This document shows, piece after piece, positions 23,381-35,702 of a stretch of DNA of 64,000 nucleotides; position 1 is the first letter of the stretch; each line of letters opens with the position of its first letter. The notes beneath the pieces are model-generated. The model saw only the letters and a list, made by a program, of their open reading frames with translations, did no database searches and was not told the origin of the DNA. The stretch covers positions 682,001 to 746,000 of the forward strand of contig WBMQ01000006.1 of NCBI GenBank assembly GCA_016630905.1, read 5' to 3'. A program made the translations under genes and the position numbers. Origin of the DNA: Capillidium heterosporum (lineage: Eukaryota > Entomophthoromycota > Entomophthoromycetes > Entomophthorales > Capillidiaceae).

Positions 23381-26032
23381 TTAATTCTTCAACTTGACCA
23401 ACTCCAAGACCACTCGGTTCAAATCCTTGAACGCCAATTTGGGATCATCCAATAATCCAGCTACTAATCTAGCATTGGCAATCAACTGCTCTAAAACCAC
23501 CTCCAACATTTCGGGATCACTTTCAATCAACTTAGGTAGCTGTTGGATGATGGGGTGGTAGGGGTTCAACTCCAAGTTGACGGGGATGAGAGGCAAAGAT
23601 TGACCTTGAGGCAAACTCTGCTTAAGGACTTCACGTAGGTAAGCTAGATGAAAAAATGTTAGTATAATATCAAAATTATAAAAAAATTACGATCGTTATC
23701 AGCTTCATGATCCTTAATGAGCAAGGGGTAGGAGGTGTTGACCGAGCCAATCTAAATTTTAACCATTAACAAAGCTGTATGCGTAAAAGTGAAAATTACT
23801 TCCACTTTCTTCAACTGCAATTTATCCTTTAACTTATCTTCGACGAACTTGACGATGCTATCCAACTTATCCTGTTCCAGTTTATCCTTGGTGTCGGCCT
23901 TGTTAACATCAAACTGTTGGATGTGCTCAGTAGCCACCTTGGACTCAATGTCGACCAACTTGATATCTTTATAGGTGGGGATGGAGTTGGCTAAAGCTTT
24001 GTCGACAATGTCATCAAAGGCTAGAACCTATATAACAATCAAAAATAGTTCAATGGTTTCAAAAATTTACTTCAATACCAGCCCGTTCAAAAGGTTCAAA
24101 GTATGGATTGGTTAGCATCTCTTGACGCTTTCTATTCAAATAGTAGATAGCCTTCTGGTCTTTGACCATGCGATCGACGTATTTTTGCAGTCCGACGAAC
24201 TCTTCCCCTTCGGTTTTATTCGATTTGAATCGCAGTAGATCAACGACATCATCTTTATATTCATGATTCTCCTCCAAGATGACGCACTCCTTGAAATTGC
24301 GGTTAAAGTTGGCGTAAAATTTGTCAAAGCCTTCAGTATCCCGTTTAGATTCCTGTTTCAACCAGCTGATGACTTTGGAGGTGAGGACACGCTTCAACTT
24401 GAGTAAAGAGGTTCCGTTCTGTAAGATCTCACGGGACAGGTTCAAGGGAATATCCTCCGAGTCGACAACACCCTTGACGAAGCGTAACCATGTGGGTAAA
24501 AGTTGCTGGCAATTGGCTTGAATGAGGACTTGGCGTGAATAGAGGTTGAGGCCAACTGAAGTGGTGGTATTACCGAGAAAGTCTGTAGGTTGTTTGGGGA
24601 CGAACAGCAGCGCTTTGATGGAGATGGGGGCTTCCGTTTTGTACAACAGTTTATATTGATAGTCATCGAAACCCTGTTAAACAAAAATAAACAAATTTAG
24701 GCAAACTTTTATAGTAAAATAATACTGCCGAGATGGAATGGTAGAACTTTTTGTAGGCATCTTCATCGATCTCGCTTGCATTCTAAATGAAAAATATAAG
24801 AAAAAATAAATTTAAATAGTTTACCTTCAACCATATGGGCTGCACTTCGTTGAGAACCTCACCTTCCAACTCGATAGGGAAAGATACAAAGTTGGAGTAC
24901 TTTTTGACAATCTCACGGACCAAGCTCTTGTCCAAATACTTTGTCTCCGTATCCTTGAGGCTGATCTCAATCTTGGTTCCGAAATCCAGACCATCTACCT
25001 TACTTATCTTGTAGGAACCCAAACTGAAACTCAACTTAATATAAAGAAAACCAATAATGATATATTACCCATCAGAGGACCAAAGGTATCCTTGACTATC
25101 TTTAGACAGGTTGGATCTGGTGAAAACTTCCAGTTTTGTACCAACCATGAATCCAGAGTAGAAACCTACACCAAACTGACCGATAATTTTATCAGTGTTG
25201 CTGCCGCTTTCCGCTTCCTTGGCAATCTTTTCGACAAAGGCTTTGGAACCACTTTTGGCAATGGTGCCGAGGTGCTAATAAAAACAATCAATAAATGGAT
25301 TTGTAAAAGTAGTGTTACCTCGTGTAAATCGGTTTCAGTTAGACCGATACCGTTATCCTATAGAATATGTGTTAAAGGATGTATTTGAATTGAAGTTGGT
25401 TACTTTGATAATCAACTTCTTGTTATCTTTATCGAGTTCGATAGTAACCTTCAGGTCAGCTTGATTGATATCTAGATTGGGTTGAGTAATGGCGGTGTAC
25501 CTCAACTTTTCTAAGGCGTCGGCAGCATTTGAAATTAATTCTCTATCGTCAAAAATAAATACTAATATTCTTTTACGATGCACTCTTACCTAAGGAATAC
25601 CTAGAACAATATAGATTGAACATAAATTCTAGTTAAAATTAAACTTACCTCCTTCTCAGAGTATAAAGAGTTTGCTACTATGTCGAGTAGCTTGTGAGTT
25701 TCGGTTTTGAAGTTGAAGGTTTGAGTTGCGGCTTCTGAGATTTGTAGAAAGAAGGTAAGCTAAATGTTGAGTTTTCTAAATTTACCTTCAGAGGTCTTAT
25801 CCTACAACATTGAAAATAGTAACAACAAATTTAGCCATTTATAAAACCTGAATGCTTACCTTCGACTCTTGAGTTGAATACCTCAAACTCAAATTTAAAC
25901 CCTTGTTTAAATTCAGATTTACTCTATTAACCTTCTACACATGAAAATATAAACAAACATATACATACAAAAAGCTACCTTGAAAGCTCTAGTATTGACT
26001 TTAGCCAAGTTTCTTCTAAATAAGCTGGACAT
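23381..26032 (-). CDS. TRAP1: TRAP1, mitochondrial Hsp90 chaperone
   Basis: Mitochondrial member of the Hsp90 family; ATP-driven chaperone of the matrix. Fourteen exons were traced, on the minus strand from the ATG at 26032: 25979-26032, 25860-25934, 25786-25801, 25649-25734, 25590-25600, 25404-25542, 25319-25357, 25069-25274, 24825-25023, 24726-24782, 24071-24673, 23800-24027, 23691-23751 and 23381-23643. All 13 introns are GT..AG of 43-52 bp, and the sum is 678 aa, near the usual size. The N-terminus ([15 protein letters not shown]) is a basic presequence. The GHKL ATPase shows [39 protein letters not shown] and [14 protein letters not shown]. The middle domain has [11 protein letters not shown] and [16 protein letters not shown]. 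The end lacks the cytosolic MEEVD tail, as expected for TRAP1. Exons of only 11 and 16 nt are notable. Confidence 0.95.
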
Positions 26033-26849
26033 ATGGGGCTTGATATTCTTCTATATTCTAGTCTTGCAAAATTGATAAAAGATGATCAAAATTTTTCGAG
26101 TTGAAAGCTTAGCAAATGTGATGGCTTAGTTCCTTTAATTGGAGATTATGATTGGTCATTTTTTGAAGTTCAATTTGAGATGACAAGATAGGAACTAGTT
26201 CACGAAATGCAAGGTTGAAGTGGTTTGCTTCAATACAAATCTAAATCTTAATATAGAAAGTTATAATGGCAGTAGCAATTTGCCCACAATAGTTCTACGT
26301 TGGATAGATGACTACCTTTGCAACAAAATTCAGAATTTAGTGTCAGCTTACACGAGACTCAAAAGAAGCCCATCTATGAAATTACTAACATTAAACCACC
26401 TGTAGCTTTGAGGTTTAGATTGTCGATTATACAAACCTTGATGACAAAAACTTATTTACGTTAACTGTTTAATCTATAGGTAGTTCCAAAACCTGTTGAT
26501 GAAAACCAATAATTCAGCTAATAGAAACCAACTTTGATACAATTTACTAAAAATGAAAGGTACAGCTCTTCAATTGCAACGCGATGCCATTTTGGCATTC
26601 AAATTTCCACAATATACATCTACTCCAGCAAGATAAGCTTTAAATTACCATCCCAATGTTCAATTAGATAAACAGTTTGAACGCAAGATCATCAATTCGA
26701 CCCGTATTACAAAAATTTTCTTCCATCACAACTTCCAAAGTGAGGCAACGTGACCTCTCTCCTAAAACTCTACAATCTAACTATCAATGTCTTGACGACC
26801 ATAGCTAGAACTCATTCTGTGATTTGAGACGCAAGAGTTTCACTATATC
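26033..26849. other. Intergenic, no gene recognised
   Basis: About 800 bp upstream of TRAP1. A 61-codon frame at 26220-26405 has no motif. Confidence 0.5.
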
Positions 26850-27110
26850 TAGAGTAAGTACTTTTGCTTACGGTATTTGCGCAAGTAACACTGCTAGTTG
26901 TCATAAATTGGACAACAACAAGTGGATCATCGTCAGCTTGGGTTCAAGACTTATGATACCTGAATTTGAGTAAATTTTATCGAGCCTTCATAATCCTAAC
27001 ATAAGCATATTTAACTCTTTCGAGGAGTCAGGTCTAGCTATTCTAAAGCTTAAGAACTAATTTCGTTCCTAGATCAACAAACTGTATCTTCCTAGCCAAC
27101 GTGACAGCCT
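26850..27110 (+). pseudogene. Possible remnant of a chymotrypsin-like serine protease
   Basis: One plus-strand frame contains readable protein-like text between stops: NTASCHKLDNNKWIIVSLGS, then HNPNISIFNSF and SGLAILKLKN. The order and spacing recall a trypsin fold (a TAaHC-like segment, a -W.v.lGs strand, then the DIALLKL strand). The His and Asp of a triad are not preserved and stops interrupt the frame. This is a weak reading; random similarity cannot be excluded without a search. Confidence 0.3.
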
Positions 27111-29183
27111 CTTCATAATTATAGTATGTGATATATATGGATAATACCGCCAACTCTTACTTTAAGCGTACCACTGCTCCTTTCAACTTATGGTACGAGT
27201 TTCAGGGATATAGAAGGTCAAAGTAGCCTCCGCTAAATTTTACTGCACCCTGCTAGTTTAATAAACTAAAGCCGATCGAATTGACATCAGATCCAAGGAA
27301 ATATATCCTATACACGTAGTTTATTCTTTCCTTCTCTTAAAATAATGTCCTCGAGGACTGGTTTTAACATATCGAATCGACTCATGTCGTTAACAGAGAG
27401 CCTGAACGTTCAGAGACAGTATGAGCTCAAGGCTGAGATATATTGCTTGATGAAATGTATCCCATCCATTGCTGACTATATCGTGACCTGAAACTGGGAC
27501 GACCAGACCGCAGCTTTACAGTCTTAAGTTCTATCCCCAACTCTGAGCAGCACAAAAGTCTAACTATATTCAATAAAACTCGAGTTTTGTTATCATCTAT
27601 GAACTATAATCAATATTTTCAGCCTAAACCGTTTTGAAGAATCTATTTTGAGGCTTAAAAGAGGATAGCATCCTTACTATCGATCAAATCCCTCACTTTA
27701 AAGCAAAAACTAATTCCTATAAATCATTTTCAACTGCAGTATTGACTTTTATTCCTATCTATACGCACCTGCCTAAAGCTCAGCAACTTTGGAAAATATC
27801 AATCTCTTTTCTTAATCTCATATCAACACACTCAGCTTAGATACCCCTCCACAGCTTGAGAGGTTGAGGTGTTCTTTGACAATGGCATTCCAGTGATCGA
27901 TGTGGTATCTGAAATTCTATATCATAAGCTATAGATCAGTACGAGTCGGAATACAAGTGATAACACATTCGCCTCTTTTATTCACTTTTTATCGAGAAAG
28001 TAATTTATTTTGCTTCAAGCCGAGCCTATTTTGAGTCTGTACAATTAGACTAAAGTGATTCAAAGAAAGGTTACTAAAACTATAAGACACCTGTAGAAGT
28101 GGCATCAGCTACGTATTAAAAGTCCAATTTAGTATTTTGGAAAAATCACTTAAAAATTCCAGTAGATGTAAATCGGCACCATTGTTTAATATAATAATTG
28201 TGATTGAGAGTTATCTTGATAGCCGAGTCTTAGCTTTCAAACAGGAGGCTTGTAAGTTTATTTGCTTTACTTTGCTAAGACTTGGCTAATGAATTCTAAG
28301 ATTCAGGTGCCTCCTTCCATCTAAAAGGTATCTTCAAATTCAATTCAACTACAGGTGGAGCTTATAGACTATCTTACCAATTGAGTTGAGTGGAAGAGGT
28401 AGGTACTTTTTACTCATTTATAGTGATAAAGTAATTCAAACTGATATATAAACTCATTTAGCCTTCAGAATAAAGTATATAGGGAGATATTTATGTATCC
28501 GAACATATCTTTTAACTAAGAGAGTGTCTAATCCCATCCACTCCTACATTAGTTTAAACTTTGTTTATCTACCATATTGTCGAGCGTAAAACCGGTAAGA
28601 GATTAATTCCACTCTGTTCAATAGATAGGTTAAAATGTACCAATTCAAATACTTCAATGTCGCGAAACTACAACTTTATTTAAAGCTAAGTAAAACTACT
28701 ACTACCTTTAAACTTACAAGTTATGTAGAAATCTCATTTAGGCATATCTCTAAAACTTTAGCTGGATTGACCTGATAGCTGGGCGCGGTAGCTAATCTAT
28801 TTTGGATGCTAAAAAATTAAATGACCAGAGTGTTATATAATAACCTAAAATAGCGATTTAATCCAAATCAACGGACGATGTTCATTAAAAGCTTATAAAA
28901 ATCATTTACTTGGATATAATTGTAGATAATATAGTAGTATAGATCTTTAAGGTGCGAAAGCCAAAATCAATATTTATTAAAATATTAAGGATATACCCAC
29001 AAAAGTTGAAAAAGATAAAAATATCAAGCAAAATTTATTTATTAGTATATTTTCTAGTTGTGGGCTTTCTCTTGGATCTGCTTATCATGAAATTTATGGG
29101 CTGTGTGCTTGGATTTAGCTAATACACAGTTGACCTTTTGATATTTAGTAAGGGAATATTTGCGACCCTTTATTTTCTTTTCT
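27111..29183. other. Intergenic, no gene supported
   Basis: About 2 kb. The part to about 28000 has stretches less AT-rich than its surroundings and may be decayed coding or transposon sequence, but no frame or motif could be identified. Confidence 0.4.
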
Positions 29184-29417
29184 TCACCTATTGCTACATA
29201 GCTTGGCTCGTTGTACTTTTATAGCTTCTTTCACCCTCTTAATTAACTGAGACAACCAACGCCTAGATAAAGTAATTGAGTTGGCGACGTGGCGACTATG
29301 CTTTACAAACTTAAAGTTTCGATGTCTAAATGATCGAAGTGGGGAATGGAATATGCAATGGCGATTAATATAAGAATCAATGGGATGAAGGACTCTAATA
29401 TATATTGATACGTTCAA
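29184..29417 (-). pseudogene. Broken small secreted-protein gene, copy A
   Basis: The minus strand holds a hydrophobic signal-peptide-like frame (FIPLILILIAIAYSIP, near 29345-29395) running into HFDHLDIETLSL and then a stop. The remainder of the similarity to copy B (32325-32532) continues in another frame: HVANSITLSRRWLSQ here versus HVASPITLFKCFLSH there. No ATG precedes the signal-like segment. It is therefore read as a frameshifted relic of a small secreted protein whose function is unknown. The 77-codon frame occupying this interval starts with TTG and mixes both registers. Confidence 0.55.
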
Positions 29418-30768
29418 TAGAGTTACATTCTAATAAATATGTTGACATCAATTCATTATTGCAATTTTTCATTTACTCTTTTACCCAAGCGCATCATTGA
29501 TTTGAAAGCTAACTTCCACAAGGATGAAGGCTGAGAAAGCGGCTCACAGAAAGCAAAAGGTGTAGTTTTTTATACATACATAGTATTAGTATATAAAGCC
29601 CGGAATGGACGAGCTTTTTCAAAGCTAGTTGATACATACTTTTCATATAGACTCAACACTACAACTCAAGCAGCTACCAGTTAATGATAAAGATAGGCAG
29701 AGAGATACCCAAAATCCAAATTTATTGGGCTGCAATTCGAATATTAAACTTTATCATAAAACAGCCAGTTAGGAATTTCAATTCCACTTTCCAATATTTT
29801 CCGTAAATATCCTATTATGTGGTTTGGTTGATTTGAAGTATAACTTTTACTAATATGAGTTTACCTTTAAAATACTCAATTCACATTAGCTTTACTACAT
29901 ATGAATTTTAAAGGCAAATACAAAAAATTGAAGAGCCTAGCAATATATGCTTTTAAAGCCATCTAATTGATAAATGCTAATAGGTTCATATATATTGCGA
30001 GAGCTTCAACTCCACCTAATTTTGAAAGAGCATTTTCACCAAATGTGTATCCTTTCCAAAAACGGCAAATAGGATTGCTGGTAAGTTTAACGAGTTACCA
30101 AAGCCACCTAGAATTTCATAGGAATTTGCAGAAAAGTTCGAGCCAAATTTAATTTTATGAATTTTTCGTATTTAGGTCAAATAATTCATAACCATTCTTT
30201 AATATCTTTACAGCATCATTTTTATATTCATACAACACTTGCTCTTTGATACCTAGTTAATATATTTTGCACAGAATATACGGTCTTCTATAATCTACAT
30301 ATAAACACAAGTTGAAATTAAACATTTAATTTCTTAAACATTCATCTACATTGACATTCTAAATATTTCAAATTATTTATATAGGAACTGCTCATCGAAT
30401 TATCAATATCTAGAAACCGCTTTAGAATTTACTTCTGATTTATACTGAAATCTTTTGTATATATAGTTTAAAATTGATGCTCTAAATTGGAACTGAATGA
30501 TATTCCTCTTCTAAAGAGAAATTGTAGATAACTGCATATTATGTAAGCCATAGATATAATTAAGATTAAAACTTGATGCATTGATATAACTTGTATTTTT
30601 TATATTATATTATAATGGAAAGCATATAATCCAATAAGAATTACCAACAAACTTGCTGAAAGCGATATGGCAAAGAATATAAACAAACGTTTGGTTTTTA
30701 TTATTGGTTAATTCGAAGTCTTTTATTGATTGAAATAGTACTGATTGAAAGATGGGAGCAATTCCACT
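29418..30768. other. Intergenic, with a short repeat shared with 33.2 kb
   Basis: A plus-strand TATATAAAG lies near 29592. The 15-mer AACTCAAGCAGCTAC at 29663-29677 recurs at 33245-33259, with looser similarity after it. No intact gene was recognised; a 61-codon frame at 29967-30152 has no motif. Confidence 0.45.
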
Positions 30769-31173
30769 TTAGTAAGTCATACTGGACTTCATATGACCTG
30801 TATGCTGATAACCTGGGTGCTCTTTAGAGGAAAGTGAACCTGGTTCACCGGTTCTACCGTTGCTTCTCTGAGATGTACTCTTAGCAGACTTTGAGTTGCC
30901 ATTACCACCTCCACTGGAAATATTTGATTTGAGGGATTTAATATTAGCTCCACCTGTTGGTAAGTTTCGAATCAAGTTATAAATCAGCTCACATTTGCTG
31001 AGATTTAGCAACTTACGACTGATGGTACTACGTTTACTTAGGGTGCCAGTTTAATATTTGGAGATGTCATATAAGGATCTTAATTCTCCACCTTCATTTG
31101 AATTGGAATCGAAGTGGTGGAGGAATTGAGTAGTGGTAACTAAGAGGAGAGGTAAGATGATTGAGAGTTTCAT
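30769..31173 (-). pseudogene. Small secreted protein with an in-frame stop at codon 41
   Basis: A TATATAAAG box at 31207-31215 precedes an ATG at 31173 that opens a clear signal peptide (MKLSIILPLLLVTTTQF). The frame reads LRSLYDISKY and meets TAA at 31051-31053, then continues open in the same register to the stop at 30769, 135 codons in all. Past the stop comes LSKRSTISRKLLNL (with a KR site that could be a Kex2 cleavage point), a Gly/Ser/Asn-rich part and a C-terminus ending in MKSSMTY. No GT..AG pair was found that removes the TAA and keeps the frame. It may be a pseudogene with a single nonsense change, a sequencing error, a readthrough gene, or a 40-residue secreted peptide followed by unrelated sequence. 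The family was not recognised. Confidence 0.5.
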
Positions 31174-31206
31174 ATTTGATATCCTTATATCGAGGTTTGA
31201 TGGGCA

Positions 31207-31215
31207 CTTTATATA
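31207..31215 (-). promoter_or_regulatory. TATA box (TATATAAAG) of the secreted-protein reading frame
   Basis: Minus-strand consensus element 34 bp upstream of the ATG at 31173; its preservation argues that the gene was active until recently. Confidence 0.5.
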
Positions 31216-32324
31216 TTTATGCGATGTTTAATAGTACAACCTCTATTATGTAAGCATGTAATTGCAGGGTATATGTATATTGAATTATTCAAATAACAAT
31301 TACTTAATTTGATAATCGAATCGATTTGAAGTTTATAGGACTTTACCACTTTTTATTCACATTAATCAAAACTTTTTTATATATTTTAGCTTTTTAATGC
31401 TTTAACCAATTGTATATTGACATATACTTTGTGCTAATAATTCCTAACTGGTTAAAAAAATGTAAAATGTAAGGCTTAGAAAAGCATAAAATTTGATACA
31501 GCAGTCACCATCAGTTAAGCGGTATAAAACTACAATACCAATAATAGGTAACATCATATATACTTAAATACATGATATCTCAGCCCTCTATCAAGTTTAT
31601 AAAAGAGGTATGTAACGATATTAAAACTGGGTAAGTTCATTTAATTTATAGACAGGCAATTAAGAACCATTAGAAGCACGCTTGTATAGCCTTCGTCATT
31701 GTATACAATATAAGTTCTTTTAAAACGATAAACAAGAACTAAGGTGATATTAAAGTTGATATTTAGCAAGATAGTATAGTTTAAAAAACCTAATTTAATG
31801 ATATATATCGAAAATTTGGGGAAAAGCGTCTGAAGATCAACAATTTCAATGATTTTCTTGAGCATATAAACTCTATTTGTTAAACAGTGATTTATTATAA
31901 AATATTAAAAATATTGCTTCATAAGAAAGGATATGCAAAATGGAGTTATTCAAACTCGAGTGTTTTTCCTCATTTTATACATAAATCGTTTATTTGTTAT
32001 TGTAAATAGTATGAAAATTTATAGGTATTAAAGCGTTACAATATGAAAATGATAATGAAATTAAATCGTATCGACATATAATCTATTTATACAATCCAAA
32101 GTATAAGGCAAAAACAAAACATAACTTAAAAGTTAACTAATAGACGCTTATTGAATAGGAATTTTTTGTCAGCTGTAGACTTTATCATCAATGTTTACTA
32201 TTAACCCTTATAGACCTCGTCATTTAACTTTAAATGCTAGATAAGCAATTTTTATATGAGAGATGAGGTGTATTTGATCTCAGTTTTTAAAGCAGTCGCA
32301 TTTAAAGCTGCACATTGAGACTCA
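31216..32324. other. Intergenic, no gene supported
   Basis: About 1.1 kb of AT-rich DNA. A 74-codon minus-strand frame at 31641-31865 is AT-rich and hydrophobic without a recognised motif. Confidence 0.45.
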
Positions 32325-32532
32325 TCATATGGAGTCGCAGCATTTCTTAAAATTGTGGGACAAAAAGCACTTAAACAGGGTAATTGGGCTGGCGACGTGA
32401 TAGTTACGTTTCTCAAACTTGTACTCAGAGTTGGAAGGCAAGCTTAAAGCCTCGATATCCGAATAATTGAAGTGAGAGATACCATTTATAATGGTAGTTA
32501 AGGAAACGGTCAATGAAGGTAAATAACTTCAT
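32325..32532 (-). pseudogene. Broken small secreted-protein gene, copy B
   Basis: A TATAAATAG at 32568-32576 lies 36 bp above an ATG at 32532 (MKLFTF), but the hydrophobic continuation LTVSLTTIING and the rest (HFNYSDIEALSLP, HVASPITLFKCFLSH, then two cysteines before the stop) lie in another frame that begins at 32513. A single-base shift near 32515 would explain this. The downstream part resembles copy A at 29184-29417 in both protein and DNA (a shared TGGCGACGTG on the plus strand). The function is unknown; size and signal-like start suggest a secreted peptide of about 65 residues. Confidence 0.55.
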
Positions 32533-32567
32533 AGTTGCAGTTTTTAATTTAGACAGACGTTTGGAAT

Positions 32568-32576
32568 CTATTTATA
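32568..32576 (-). promoter_or_regulatory. TATA box (TATAAATAG) of copy B
   Basis: Minus-strand consensus element 36 bp above the ATG at 32532. Confidence 0.45.
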
Positions 32577-34589
32577 CTATATTGTAAACTCCTATGCTTA
32601 CAATGCTTGGAGTATTGGAATAATAAATTTTAGTGTGCACCATACGAGACTGCTTATACAATCCACAAAACACTTTGGCAAAACACTAATAGATATATAA
32701 ACTTGTAGACTATGTAAACTTAATCTGTAATAATTAAATATGGTATTAGACTTTTGGTAAATTTTCTCGATCTAGGCTGTTAACTACATATATTTGAAAA
32801 ATAGTGTAAATGATTTAGCATCTCCACATAGTTAAAACTCCTTATATTAATATTCAAATTTCGAACCATTGTAATTTTTAGTGATACAACACATTAATTT
32901 TAATGAATCATGTACCTATATTTTTATAGAAAGCCCAGTGTAGTATAACATACTTCAAGCTTTTAATATACATATCCGAATTTTCCTCAGCTAAGTTTTA
33001 ATGTTCCAACAGGACTATATTTCAATAAGTTTGCTGGTGTAAAAGCTGATACAATTTACTTTTTATTCAATCTAGTTTATCGTTAATTTGGGAATTGAAA
33101 TTCGGCCCTGATGGAAACCAAGACAACAGCTCATAAATAACGTATTTCTATTTATATCTACATGATACTTATAAGTATATAGCTATATAGGCGACTTTTT
33201 ATAAATTATATTTATATAGGATCCTTTATACTGATTGGGTACTGAACTCAAGCAGCTACTATTTAACGATGCAACGGGAAGGGTACCGAAATTCTAAACA
33301 AAAATAGCCAAATTTAAGCTGTAAATATCATAATGTATTCATATTGAAATTTGTAATTCCGCTTTCTTTATTTTTATCTCTAAGATATATATACCCATTA
33401 AATTCAAAGATTCAATCTTTAAAAGCAAATACTTATAGGAATGACAGCAAAAAACTGCATTTTGTTGATAGCATGTTTTACATAAATGAAAAATGGTGTA
33501 AGGAACATATATTTTGCAAAAAAATTTTCTCTACCTAACTTTGATAGGATCTCGTTCATACAATAATCTGCACCTTTATCAAAAATAATTATTACGATTG
33601 TTGGTAAAGTTTTACGAACTATGGAAAACACTTAAAATTTTGTAAAAGCCAATACTACACTGATACGGGTATCTACCCATCCCTATAAATGAAAATACCA
33701 GCTAAGGGTAAATGATTTCTAACTTGAGTGATACAAAAGTTTACTTCAGATCTAACTTTGCTAACATTTAAACTTTAAATCAAATATCTTGAAAAATATT
33801 TTACTAGCTATAGGAACCTATCTTTTATTAATATATCATTTATTTCCATTAATTCTGTTGTTATATAGTAATGAATATATATCGATATCTTTTATATAAA
33901 TAAGTTCAAATTAAGATTTGATATTATTTTATTAAAATTACAGCTTATTGATATGTTTATGGCTATTGTTTTAACAAATTATGTTGTTTTCTTAAAGTGA
34001 ATCCATCCAATCTATAAAACTATAAAATTACAAAATCGTAGAGATTAGATCTCAATTAAAGTTCTTTAGGATTCAATAATTTCTAAATAAGGAATTTGTC
34101 CGAAATATAAATTGGGAATCTGACAGCTTTCGATAGAAGCTGGTTGAAGCTCACTTGATTTGTACTATAAAAATAGCTACACTATCACTTTTAAATCCAT
34201 ATTATTAATTTTGAAGAATGACAATATGGTACATTTCTTTTATCCTGGATCTCAGTTCATATTAGCAAAATTATAAGCAATATATACGAATCTTTGTAAT
34301 CACAACATAATTACAGAACATACTATATAAATAAAATTTAGTCTATATTAACATTTACAAAATAATACCTAAAAATTTCAGCCAGTTTAATCAAATACTA
34401 TTCAAGAACCTAAAGCATTTGAATATAACATAAGCCTTTGTAACTGAATAATTTAAGAAATATATATTAGTAAGCCTACCAACATATTTTATACAATTAT
34501 TCAAAACTTTAGTTTAATAAGTAATCATTACATTTAAAGTCTAACCAAATACCTTTCTTATCCTCACTTTCATAAATCTTTAAACTTTA
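32577..34589. other. Intergenic, with a relic signal-peptide frame
   Basis: A 64-codon plus-strand frame at 33344-33538 starts with TTG followed by KFVIPLSLFLSL, which looks like a signal peptide whose ATG has become TTG. The 15-mer AACTCAAGCAGCTAC at 33245-33259 repeats 29663-29677. Nothing else recognised. Confidence 0.4.
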
Positions 34590-35702
34590 TTATCTATCCA
34601 ATCCCTCTTTTACATTCAATACTGTATCATCAACTATATTAATTAGATCCGCATTTCCACTCAGATCAAGGATCACCTTGTTAACTTCCTTATATTTCTC
34701 TAATATAATACCTTTGGTAAACTCGAAGATCCCAGTATTTTTGATGAAATTTACTGCAAGCATCAAAAGCTTGTCATTTTTAGGCCTTTGCTTCAGTATA
34801 TCTATATTAAATTAAATTAGGAAATATATCTAAACCTATAGTGGATCCAATCTTTGTGCAAAGCGTAGATGATGATAAAGGTATGCTTTCCATCCGTCAG
34901 GTTGTAGTAATATTCTTTAGTTTTTTGATATTAACGAATATATGAGATAGAAATTACTTTTATATAACTATATGTCCCCAATCCGTATACTAAGATAGCC
35001 TTCATTTAGCTGATATATCTTTCTCAAGAAACTGGCTAATGGAATCAGATCTCTATCAAAAAATTAATTTACTATCTAGTTAAAGGTTTACTTTTCGGAT
35101 TTGGATATCACCTACACTATTCAAACCCCCATATTCAGTATATAGCCAGTCTATAAATAAAAATTAAACTTTTAGAGGTAATTAAAGTATATTCTGTGTG
35201 TCAATAAACGTATACTCATCGAATGTGAGGTATATTCTGTTCTTCCAGTACAAGCTCATCCCTTGATCTTTCTGGAAATAGTCCAACTTACCTACCGCAA
35301 TTTCAAGGAAGGAGTTTTTAAGGTGGCTGCCTTCTTGAATGCTAGAAGTCTTGCGTAATTGAAGCATTATATAGTGAACGGTATATTATAGATTGCATGG
35401 ACAATTAATAAACTTTTAGCTCTTTAAATAGGTAGTAGCTATACTTGAGGATCCGTTGCACAGCTTTTATGTGTTTCCAATATCATCAAGTAAATAGGCG
35501 GTATATAGCTATATTATTACTTCATATAATGTATTAAATCGATCAACTTCTACTTTGAGGAGCTTTTGAAATTTTGAAAATATATTGATAAATGAACATT
35601 CCTTTAGGAACTTATGTAGTGGTAGAGACCTAGGGCTTGAATAAAAATATCTGATATTAGTATACAAAGTAAACCTAAACTTACTTTTGTGTTAAATTTC
35701 AT
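34590..35702 (-). pseudogene. Unrecognised secreted-protein gene, copy 1 (probably disrupted)
   Basis: The minus strand opens at 35702 with a signal-peptide frame (MKFNTKVSLGLLCILIS) that stops at 35604. Protein-like fragments then follow in several frames, separated by plausible short introns and some stops: a DQGMSLYWKN segment (frame 35182-35367), a DLIPLASFLRKIY segment, and at the end LTDGKHTFIII and NDKLLMLAVNFIKN, finishing at the stop at 34590. The same fragments occur in the same order in copy 2 (36550-37650). The layout suggests a secreted protein of roughly 250 residues. A loose resemblance of the last segment to the core helix of ribosome-inactivating proteins was noted, but the catalytic Glu and Arg are not visible, so the family remains unassigned. 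Confidence 0.4.

Noticed and set aside
27300-28000. Possible retroelement or endonuclease-like text
   Set aside because: Stops in all frames and no ordered motif series could be found.
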